A stretch of 64,000 nt of DNA from Plantactinospora mayteni. Lineage in GTDB: Bacteria; Actinomycetota; Actinomycetes; Mycobacteriales; Micromonosporaceae. The stretch is taken from assembly GCF_016862935.1 (NCBI RefSeq), contig NZ_BONX01000004.1, positions 310,001-374,000 on the forward strand, in the 5' to 3' direction. The notes below the pieces were generated by a model. That model was not told the origin of the DNA, made no database searches, and worked only from the letters and a program-made list of their open reading frames with translations. A program made the translations under genes and the position numbers. Positions 44,568-52,047 of this stretch are shown here, piece after piece (the first letter of the stretch is position 1; each line of letters begins with the position of its first letter).

Positions 44568-47500
44568 TCATCGGCTCCGGTGCGTACCACGGGCAGCGAG
44601 ACGGCGCTCCCGCAACGTGCCGATGTTCCGACCGGGCCGCCAGCCCGCCGTGCCGACGGACGCACCGGCCGTGAAGTGCTGGGCCAGCGCGCGCACCGTG
44701 GGGTGTTCGAAGAGCAGGGTGACCGGCACGCTGCGGCCGAGTCGCTCCTCCAACCCGACATGCAGGACCGCCATCAGCAGCGAACTGCCGCCCAGGTCGA
44801 AGAAGTTCACGGTCACCGCGACCTGGTCGACGCGGAGGACTTCGCACCAGAGCGCGGCGATGGTCCGTTCCATTTCGGACACCGGCGCGGTGTGGCCAGG
44901 GTGGCGGACCGGCGGCGGCTCGGGAAGCGCACCCCGATCGACCTTGCCATTGCCGCTCACCGGGATCGCGTCCACGACGACGATCCGCGCCGGCAACACC
45001 GGCTCGGGGAGCACCGTGCGGAGGAACGCACGGATCCCTGGTTCGTCCGGCTCCGCGCCTGGCGCCGCGACGACGCCCGCGATGACGACCGGTACGCCCG
45101 CCTGCCCGCTCCGGACCGCGGCGACGGCATCCGCCACCGCCGGATGCTCGCGTAGCCGGCGCTCGATCTCCGCCAGTTCGAATCGGACGCCGTTGATCTT
45201 CACCTGGTCGTCGGGTCGGCCCAACACGGTCACCGTGCCGTCGGTGCCGTACCGGCCCAGGTCGCCGGTGGCGAACCGACGGTGCCCGGGCACCGGGTCG
45301 CCGGTGAAACGGCCAGGATCCGGACCGCGCAGGTAGCCCTCGGCCAGGTATCGGCCGCGGATCACGATCTGCCCGCGCTCGCCGACCGCGGCCGGCCGAC
45401 CGGCCCCGTCGACAACGAGCAACTGCGTGCCCGGGGCGCCCGCACCAACCGGCGCCGGACCGTCGACAGGCTCGCCGGAGCACCGCTGCGGGACCACGGC
45501 CAGCGCGGCGACCTGCGGCGTCTCGGTGGCTCCGTAGGCGTTGACCACGACGGCGTGCGGCGCCCACGAGCGCACCCGCTCGACATCGGATCGTCGCATC
45601 GTGTCACCGCCGAGCACGATCAGCCGGGCCGCCGACGTCGGCGCGCCCCGCGGCCGGGCCAGGAGTCTGGCCAGCGGTGGGGTCAGGTGCACTACGGTGA
45701 CCCGCTGGTCGGCGAGCCACCGACGCAGGGCGGCCGGGGCCAGCAGGAGTTCTCCGGGAGGCACGCACGCGGTTCCCCCCACCCACAGCGGGGTCAACAG
45801 GTCACGCAGCAGTGGATCGTGGGCCAGACCGGACAGGACCGCGAACCGGTCGCCGGGTCCGAGGTCGAACCGGTCGACGTACCAGCGCAGGAAGTGGGCG
45901 ACCGGGGTGGCGCCGCCGACGATGCCCTGCGGTACGCCGGTCGTGCCCGAGGTGAAGGCCACGTACATCGCCGGATCGGCGGGGGCCGGCCCCGGGCTGC
46001 CGTCGACCGGCGCCGCCCCGTCCGCCACGTCCAGCCACTGCGGGCAGACCCGCCGCACCGCCGACGGGAGGTCACCGGCCGCGGGATCACGCACACCGGT
46101 CCGGGCATCCACCTGCCGCAGCTGCTCGGCAAGCCGCTCGGCGGGGTACCCGGCGTCGAGAACGGTGAATGCGGCACCGGCGGCCATGATGCCCAGGAGC
46201 GCAGGAACCAACGCCGGCGTTCGGGCGGCGAACACCGGGACCACGTCGCCCGGTCCGACGCCGGCGGCGAGCAGCCTGCCGGCCAGCTCGACGGCACGGT
46301 CGTACACGTCGGCGTAGCTCAGGTCACCGCCACCACCGGTCACCGCCGTCCGGCCGGGACAGCGTTCCCGGACCGACCACAGGGTCGCCAGCAACGGCGG
46401 TGCCGGGTCGGGCGCCAGGTCCAGGGCCTCGTCGGGTAGCGCCCTCCGGCTCGCCGGTGTCCGCACGTCGTGCTGGCCGACGGGTACGTCCGGGTGGGTG
46501 CAGACCGCGTCGAGCAGCAACAGGTACTGGTCCGTTAGCTCGGCGGCGTGCCCCGCGTCGATCACACCGGTGTCGTGTACCAGCCGCAGCCGGTAGCCGT
46601 CCGGCTCCTCGGTGAGATAGACGTTCAGGTCGAAGAGGGCACCGGTTGCCGGCGGCTGCGCGAACTCGGTGTGCAGACCCGTCATCTCCGGCGCCGCTGT
46701 CGGCGAACCGAGCAGGTTGAACCAGGCCCGGAACAGCGGGCTGCGGCGCGGGTTCCCGCCGAGACCGAGATCCACGACGATCCGGTCGAACGGCGCCTCG
46801 GAGTGGGCCACCCCGGCCCCGACGGCCTGGCCGACCCGTCGCACCGCGCTGGTGAACGTCATCTCCCCGGGGATGCGGAGCCGCAACGGCAGCGTGGTGA
46901 CGAAGAAGCCGACGACGAGGTCGAGCTCTTCGCGATCGCGGGCGGCGTGCGGCACGCCCACCACCAGGTCCGGCCGCCCCGACCAGCGACCGAGCAACGC
47001 GGCGAACGCGGTGAGCAGCACCGTGTACTCGGTTGTCCGGTGGCCGCTGGCAGTGGCCCGGATCCGTGCGGTCAGCGCCTCGGAGAGCCGCCGGGAAACC
47101 TCGCCCAGGGACCCGCCGCCCGGGCCCTCCGGGTCGGGCAGATCCAGCGGCGGCGGCAGGTCCGACAGGTGCTCACGCCAGTATTCAAGATCCGCGTCGA
47201 CCGTCCCGTCGGCCAACCGTCGCGCCTGCCAGGCCGCGACGGCGGCGAAGCTGACCGGCAGTGCCGGCAGGTCCGGTGCCGCTCCGGCCACCAGTGCGGA
47301 GTACACCTGGCCCAGCTCGCGAACGAGGACGCGTTCGGACCAGCCGTCGAAGACGATGTGGTGCACGACGATCAGCAACTCGTGGCGATCGGGAGCGTGG
47401 CGCAGCAACGCCACCCGGATCGGCGGCCCGGCGGTGAGGTCGAAGGGTACTCGGATCCGTTCCTCGACGAGGTCGGCGGCGGATCGGTCGGCGACCTCGA

Positions 47501-49529
47501 CCAGCTCGACCTGGAGCGGCCCGGACTGGACAGCGTGTTGCCGCGGAGCGCCGTCGCTGCCGGCGGTGATCCTCGTCCGCAGCGCGTCGTGGCGCTCGAC
47601 CAGCAGGGCGAGGGCACGGTTGAGGAGGTCGCGGTCCAGAGAGCCGGTCAGGCGCACCAGGGCCGGAATGTGGTACGCCGGATTGTCGGGCTCAAGCCGG
47701 TGAAGAAGCCAGATCCGTCGCTGCAACGGGGAGAGCGGCGTCGCCCTGCCCGGAGGCCCGGCGGTTTCCTTCGGCACGGCGCTGGCGATTCCGCCGACGG
47801 TGGGCGCGGCGAACACCTCGGCGTCCGACACGTCGGTGCGCAGCGCCGCGCGGACGGCAGCCGCGAGCCGCGTCGCCGTGATCCAGCTGCCACCGGCGTC
47901 GAAGAGGTCCTCGTCGTCGGTACCGGGCGGCTGACCCAGCAGCTCTCCCCAGAGCGCCCCGATCACGGCGGCTGGGGAGGTGTCGCCCAGGTCCACGCTG
48001 GACTGTCGGACCAGCTCCTGTCGATCGAGCCCGCCGCCGGGGGTGGCCGGCAGCCGATCCCAGAGCCGCACCGCGACCGGCACCATCGCCGGGGGTAGCG
48101 TCGCCGCGGCGTGGTCCCGCAGCCGCTGTTCGAGCCCTTCCTTCGCGCCGACCGGAACGACGTGTGCGACCAGCACGGCGTCACCGGTTCGCCGCACCAA
48201 CACCGTCGCGACGGACGAGACACCGCGATGGCGGGCCAAGGTCGCCTCCACCGCGCGCAGCGATCCTCGTACCCCGCGAATCTCGATCTCGTCGTCGGCG
48301 CGGCCGACAGAGACCAGGGCGCCGTCGGGCCGCTGCCGGACGAGGGCGCCGGTCCGGTACATCCGCTCGCCCGGCGGTCCTTCGGGGCACGGGACAAACC
48401 GCTCCGCCGTGGCGACCGGATGCCCGTGGTACCCGCGGGCGGCCGTCGGGCCGGCGAGATACAGCTCGCCGGTACGACCAGCGGGAACCGGCCGCAGATC
48501 CGCGTCGAGCACGAGGGCCCGGACGCCGGGGAACGGGCGGCCGATCGGCACTCGGTCGCCGTCAGGCTCGCCGGCCGTGACGTCATGGGACAGGTTCTCG
48601 ACCGCCGTCTCGGCGGTGCCGTAGACGTTGTGCAGCCGAGCGTCGGGCGCCACCCGCAGCAGCCGCAACGACTGCGCCACCGGCCAGTCCTCGCCCCTCA
48701 CCAGGATCTGCCGCAGCGGGATGGTGCGGCCGGTCCGCTCCGCGTGGTCGACCAGTGGGCGCAGCACGGTGGGGGTGAAGACGGCGTGCTGCGCGCCGGT
48801 CCGCTCGATCAGGTCGAGCAGCCGCGGCGGATCCAGCACCTGGTGGGTGTCACAGAGGACCAGCCGCCCACCGGATCCCAGCGCCCTCACCAGGTCGCCG
48901 ACGTAGACCTCGAACGACGGCGTCGCCACGCAGAGGTAACCGCCCTCCCGGTGGCCGGGGTCGGACCGAAGGGCGACGGAGTCGACGGCGGCCAGGATCG
49001 CCCGGTGTGGCACGGCGACCGGTCTGGACTCCCCGGCCGTTCCGAGGGTCGGCACGAGATAGGCGAGGTGGTCCGGTGTCATCGGCACGGCTGGCGGGTG
49101 CACCGGTTCGGCCGCGAGTTCCGCCCGGTCGACATCCAGCAGCACCGTCGCCGCGCACCGGTCCGCGTACGGCAGCACCGCAGCGGCCGTCCCGACCAGG
49201 GCGCGGGCGCTGGCGGCGGCCAGCATCGCCGCTACCCGCACCGGCCGGGTCCGTGGGTCGATCGGTAGGTAGACCCCGCCCGCCGACCAGATGCCGAGGG
49301 CGGCGACCGGCCCGTCGGCGCTGTCCCGGTCGACGATCACGGCGACGACGTCCTCGGTACCGACGCCGAGGCGCCGCAGGCGGTGCGCCAACTGGTTCGC
49401 GCGGATCCCCAACTCGCGGTAGGCCAGTGCCCCGGCCGTGCCGACCACGGCCACGGCGTCGGGGCGCGCCACGGCGTGCTGCGCGATCCGTTGGTGGACC
49501 AGGTGCGCCACAGCCGGGTCCCAGGTCAT
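44568..49529 (-). CDS. Non-ribosomal peptide synthetase, A*-T*-C-A-T
   Basis: 1653 residues. The first A domain is degenerate: A3 is YLVPTLGTAGESRPVAV, the Asp binding the amino group is Glu (PSFEVYVGD), and A10 is PATPGGGLDR, lacking the catalytic Lys. The following carrier reads LFDAGGSWITATR, where Trp stands at the Ser position. Next come a normal C domain (HHIVFDG near 721), a second A domain (A3 YVAFTSGTTGVPQGI, A8 GRPDDQVKINGVRFELAEIE, A10 SGNGKVDRGAL) and a normal carrier (FFDLGGSSLLMAV). The second A domain resembles Lys2-type adenylation domains (SGLAHDPLLRDLLTPLWVGG; pocket by eye D-P-R-H-V-G-A-Q-V-K). Start ATG 49529 has GGAG 7 nt upstream. There is no release domain. Confidence 0.92.
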   Translation of the reverse strand: MTWDPAVAHLVHQRIAQHAVARPDAVAVVGTAGALAYRELGIRANQLAHRLRRLGVGTEDVVAVIVDRDSADGPVAALGIWSAGGVYLPIDPRTRPVRVAAMLAAASARALVGTAAAVLPYADRCAATVLLDVDRAELAAEPVHPPAVPMTPDHLAYLVPTLGTAGESRPVAVPHRAILAAVDSVALRSDPGHREGGYLCVATPSFEVYVGDLVRALGSGGRLVLCDTHQVLDPPRLLDLIERTGAQHAVFTPTVLRPLVDHAERTGRTIPLRQILVRGEDWPVAQSLRLLRVAPDARLHNVYGTAETAVENLSHDVTAGEPDGDRVPIGRPFPGVRALVLDADLRPVPAGRTGELYLAGPTAARGYHGHPVATAERFVPCPEGPPGERMYRTGALVRQRPDGALVSVGRADDEIEIRGVRGSLRAVEATLARHRGVSSVATVLVRRTGDAVLVAHVVPVGAKEGLEQRLRDHAAATLPPAMVPVAVRLWDRLPATPGGGLDRQELVRQSSVDLGDTSPAAVIGALWGELLGQPPGTDDEDLFDAGGSWITATRLAAAVRAALRTDVSDAEVFAAPTVGGIASAVPKETAGPPGRATPLSPLQRRIWLLHRLEPDNPAYHIPALVRLTGSLDRDLLNRALALLVERHDALRTRITAGSDGAPRQHAVQSGPLQVELVEVADRSAADLVEERIRVPFDLTAGPPIRVALLRHAPDRHELLIVVHHIVFDGWSERVLVRELGQVYSALVAGAAPDLPALPVSFAAVAAWQARRLADGTVDADLEYWREHLSDLPPPLDLPDPEGPGGGSLGEVSRRLSEALTARIRATASGHRTTEYTVLLTAFAALLGRWSGRPDLVVGVPHAARDREELDLVVGFFVTTLPLRLRIPGEMTFTSAVRRVGQAVGAGVAHSEAPFDRIVVDLGLGGNPRRSPLFRAWFNLLGSPTAAPEMTGLHTEFAQPPATGALFDLNVYLTEEPDGYRLRLVHDTGVIDAGHAAELTDQYLLLLDAVCTHPDVPVGQHDVRTPASRRALPDEALDLAPDPAPPLLATLWSVRERCPGRTAVTGGGGDLSYADVYDRAVELAGRLLAAGVGPGDVVPVFAARTPALVPALLGIMAAGAAFTVLDAGYPAERLAEQLRQVDARTGVRDPAAGDLPSAVRRVCPQWLDVADGAAPVDGSPGPAPADPAMYVAFTSGTTGVPQGIVGGATPVAHFLRWYVDRFDLGPGDRFAVLSGLAHDPLLRDLLTPLWVGGTACVPPGELLLAPAALRRWLADQRVTVVHLTPPLARLLARPRGAPTSAARLIVLGGDTMRRSDVERVRSWAPHAVVVNAYGATETPQVAALAVVPQRCSGEPVDGPAPVGAGAPGTQLLVVDGAGRPAAVGERGQIVIRGRYLAEGYLRGPDPGRFTGDPVPGHRRFATGDLGRYGTDGTVTVLGRPDDQVKINGVRFELAEIERRLREHPAVADAVAAVRSGQAGVPVVIAGVVAAPGAEPDEPGIRAFLRTVLPEPVLPARIVVVDAIPVSGNGKVDRGALPEPPPVRHPGHTAPVSEMERTIAALWCEVLRVDQVAVTVNFFDLGGSSLLMAVLHVGLEERLGRSVPVTLLFEHPTVRALAQHFTAGASVGTAGWRPGRNIGTLRERRLAARGTHRSR

Positions 49530-49931
49530 CCGCGATGCTCCGCTCTCGATCACCGGCCCGTTCGGCACCGCCACCTCCCTGCCGACCACATCCTCCCGGT
49601 GCCTCCGATGCCGTACACGTCCCTGAAAACGAGTACCGCGCCGCGCCCCGAGCTGGCGGCGGGCCACCCCAGGGTGCGGCGGACCATCGCGGTGCTGGCG
49701 GGTTCATCACCGCCGTCCCGAGTTCTGGCGACAGGGGCGGGCGACGGCGCGGCCGTAGCATCCGGGAAGACGTAGGACACCGCGCCGCCGCGCGTTCATG
49801 GCACGTCTCCTGCCCGGGATCGTGCTCACCAGTCACAGACCTTGGAACGCGGCCTGGCCTCCGCCAACCGAGCGCCGACATGCCCGCCGGTTGGCGGCGC
49901 GGGGTCCCGGTGCTCTCCCGAGGAGTTGATT
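49530..49931. promoter_or_regulatory. Divergent promoter region, NRPS and mbtH-like gene, with leader dyad
   Basis: About 400 bases without a supported gene. CCGCCAACCG (49861-49870) and CGGTTGGCGG (49888-49897) are exact inverted 10-nt arms with a 17-nt loop, ending 34 nt before the mbtH-like start. It could be an operator or a leader stem-loop. Confidence 0.45.
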
Positions 49932-50150
49932 GTGTTCGACGACGAGGACCGCACGTTCCAGGTCGTGGTCAATGACGAGGAGCAGTACTCGATCTGGCCC
50001 GCCGACCGCGAGATACCGGCCGGTTGGCGGTCGTCCGGGCCGAGCGGGCCGAAGGCCGAGTGCTTGACGTACATCGACGAGGTGTGGACCGACCTGCGGC
50101 CACTGAGCCTGCGCGCCGGAATGGCTGCCGGAGACTGCGCCGCGGATTGA
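49932..50150 (+). CDS. MbtH-like protein, NRPS adenylation partner
   Basis: 72 residues, the standard size. It has the MbtH signature in full: [19 protein letters not shown], then [18 protein letters not shown]. MbtH proteins bind A domains and support their folding and activity, so this one probably serves one or more synthetases of the cluster. GTG 49932 is chosen because AGGAG lies 6 nt upstream; an upstream in-frame TTG is too close to that site. It is divergent from the A*-T*-C-A-T gene. Confidence 0.93.
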   Translation: MFDDEDRTFQVVVNDEEQYSIWPADREIPAGWRSSGPSGPKAECLTYIDEVWTDLRPLSLRAGMAAGDCAAD

Positions 50151-50154
50151 GCGC

Positions 50155-50172
50155 GTCGAGGGGCACCTCGAC
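50155..50172. terminator. Terminator between convergent mbtH-like and monooxygenase genes
   Basis: GTCGAGG (50155-50161), loop GGCA, and CCTCGAC (50166-50172) form a perfect 7-bp stem just after the mbtH-like stop and before the convergent monooxygenase stop. Confidence 0.5.
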
Positions 50173-50211
50173 AGGACCGCGCCTACGCCACGGACGCGAG
50201 ATCGGCCACCG

Positions 50212-51270
50212 CTAGCGGCCGTCGGTGCTGCCCACCGGCACGGACTCGGCGGCGGGCCCGCCCGCTGGGGTGGCAACGGACCGCAGCGACTCCGCGAGGC
50301 GCACCGCGATCTCCGCGTTCCGGATGTCCGCCTCCGCGCGTGGCGCCTGAAGGATCAGTGTGGTGATGCCCATGTCGAGGTAGCGGGCGAACGTCCGAGC
50401 CACCTCAGCATGGCTGCCGACGAGGTACGGGCAGTACTCCCGGCCCGACCGGAGTGGATACAGCCAGTAGCAGTCGTCCGTGCTGAGCCGGGTTTCGGCG
50501 TCCGCCTGGAGCCTCCGGTACCAGTGTGAATCGGTGGAGCGGGAGGCTATCCGCGCCAGCCGTTCGGCCACCGGATCCTTCGGGCAGCGTTCGTGGGCGA
50601 CCCGCCACGCCTCCTCACCGGTGTCCCGGGCGATGATCCCCACCCGGATGCCGGCGCCGGCGAGCGCCGACGACCCGGGTTCGTACTCGCTCAACGCACG
50701 CGGATACGTGAGCCGCACGACGCCGAGTTCGCGGGCCGCCCGATGACATGCCTCCGACGCACCCGCCACGAAGATCCGGGGCATCAGGTCGGCCGGCAAC
50801 GCGGGTCTCAGCAGGGCCTCCGGCATGTCGTAGTGGCGTCCGGCGTGGCTCATCGGCTCCTGGTCGACCAACAGTGCGGTGATGATCCTGCCGTACTCGA
50901 CGAGCTGGTCGTACCGCTCGTCGTGGTCCAGCCGGCAGCCGAGGGCGCGCAGGTGATCCGGGTGGCCGCCGGTCACCAGGTTGAGGTCGACCGGCCGGCC
51001 GTACAGGAAGCTCATGGTGCTGACCAGGCGGGCGGCGGTGAACGGGTGCATGTACACCGGCTGTGCGGCCACCAACGGCACGAGCCGCTCGGTGCGTTCC
51101 AGGAGGAACTGGCCGAGGGCCCACGGATCGCCGGCATGGTGGTCGGTGAAGATCAGCAGGCCCCGGCACGCCGAGGCTTCCGCCCACCGCGCCACCTCCA
51201 GCGCCCGCTCCCGGTAATGCGTGGGGGACGGCTCGTCCGCCCGCGGGCTCGTCGCGTACAGCTCCAGCAC
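50212..51270 (-). CDS. LLM-class (luciferase-like) flavin-dependent monooxygenase
   Basis: 352 residues with a luciferase-like TIM barrel: RALEVARWAEASACRGLLIF, TERLVPLVAAQPVYMHPFTA, RPVDLNLVTGGHPDHLRALG, DHDERYDQLVEYGRIITALL. These match SsuD/alkanesulfonate monooxygenase-like members that use FMNH2 and O2. In NRPS clusters relatives hydroxylate carrier-bound or free substrates; the exact reaction here is unknown. GTG 51270 starts 7 nt after the LuxR stop with GAAGG upstream, so it is cotranscribed with that regulator. Confidence 0.87.
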   Translation of the reverse strand: MLELYATSPRADEPSPTHYRERALEVARWAEASACRGLLIFTDHHAGDPWALGQFLLERTERLVPLVAAQPVYMHPFTAARLVSTMSFLYGRPVDLNLVTGGHPDHLRALGCRLDHDERYDQLVEYGRIITALLVDQEPMSHAGRHYDMPEALLRPALPADLMPRIFVAGASEACHRAARELGVVRLTYPRALSEYEPGSSALAGAGIRVGIIARDTGEEAWRVAHERCPKDPVAERLARIASRSTDSHWYRRLQADAETRLSTDDCYWLYPLRSGREYCPYLVGSHAEVARTFARYLDMGITTLILQAPRAEADIRNAEIAVRLAESLRSVATPAGGPAAESVPVGSTDGR

Positions 51271-51277
51271 TGAACCG

Positions 51278-51874
51278 CTACCTTCCCGGAGTCGGTGACG
51301 GCTGGCAGAAGTCGCCGAGTACGGCCGCACGGGTGAGGTCGGCCTTGTTGCCCAGCGCGAGCTTTGCCCGGATGCGCTTGACGTAGGTGTCGACGGTGTG
51401 GCCGCTGATCCCGAGCAACCGGGCGATCTGACTGTGGGTGAGGCCGCGGGCGATGTGACGTAGCACCTGTCGTTCCCTCGGGGACAGCGCCGGCCGTTCG
51501 GCGTCGGACGCGGTCCCGAAATGGTGACCGCCCTTGACGACGACCCGCGTCGCCTCGCGTACGGCGTCCGGGGCGGCGGCGCGACCCACGAATCCCGCGA
51601 CACCCGCCCGCAGGTACCGTGCCACGTCCTCGTCGGCGGCGGCCGGAAGCGTCAGCAGCACTGGCGCCACCCGGGCCGACCGGTGGGTGAACTCCTCCAC
51701 CGTGGTGCCCCGCAACGCCTGCGGGTCGGCCACCACCACGTCGGTACGCCACGAGGGCGCGTCGGTGGCGGTGCCCTGCGCGCCGGAAACGGTGAACCCG
51801 TCGCGGCTGAAGATGTCCACCAGGCCCGCGAGGAAAATGGGACTGCGTTCAACAACGTGAACTCGGATCACCAT
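51278..51874 (-). CDS. LuxR-family regulator with atypical receiver domain
   Basis: 198 residues. The helix-turn-helix is LSPRERQVLRHIARGLTHSQ, IARLLGISGHTVDTYVKRIR. The receiver-like domain has only one acidic residue at the start (VHVVERSPIFLAGL) and an Asp in VVVADPQALRG, so it may not be phosphorylated. It is paralogous to the regulator at 38543-39157. ATG 51874 follows GGGGG closely; GTG 51871 is an alternative. It sits inside the biosynthetic operon, after the PKS and before the monooxygenase, with its own 173-bp upstream region containing direct repeats. Confidence 0.87.
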   Translation of the reverse strand: MVIRVHVVERSPIFLAGLVDIFSRDGFTVSGAQGTATDAPSWRTDVVVADPQALRGTTVEEFTHRSARVAPVLLTLPAAADEDVARYLRAGVAGFVGRAAAPDAVREATRVVVKGGHHFGTASDAERPALSPRERQVLRHIARGLTHSQIARLLGISGHTVDTYVKRIRAKLALGNKADLTRAAVLGDFCQPSPTPGR

Positions 51875-51887
51875 GGCCCCCGGTCGC

Positions 51888-51925
51888 TCACTTTCCTGGT
51901 GTTTCACTTTCCTGGTACTCACTTG
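51888..51925. repeat. 16-bp-period direct repeats upstream of LuxR gene
   Basis: TCACTTTCCTGGT occurs at 51888-51900 and 51904-51916, with a partial copy TCACTT at 51920-51925, all at a 16-bp step. It lies 14 nt upstream of the LuxR start. Tandem direct repeats of this kind are often operator sites for cluster regulators; the binder is unknown. Confidence 0.6.
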
Positions 51926-52047
51926 ACGCAGATGCGAAAACGAACGTAGGTCAACCCTCCGGGCCGTCGCTGCCGCCAGTTCTGGGGACAGCGACGCCGG
52001 TCGACGAAATGAGGTGACCTCGTCGACCGGGAAATCCCGTCGAAGGT

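Noticed and set aside
49550-49780. Possible small leader gene before the A*-T*-C-A-T synthetase
   Set aside because: No ribosome site, no recognisable pattern, and it overlaps the synthetase start in another frame.
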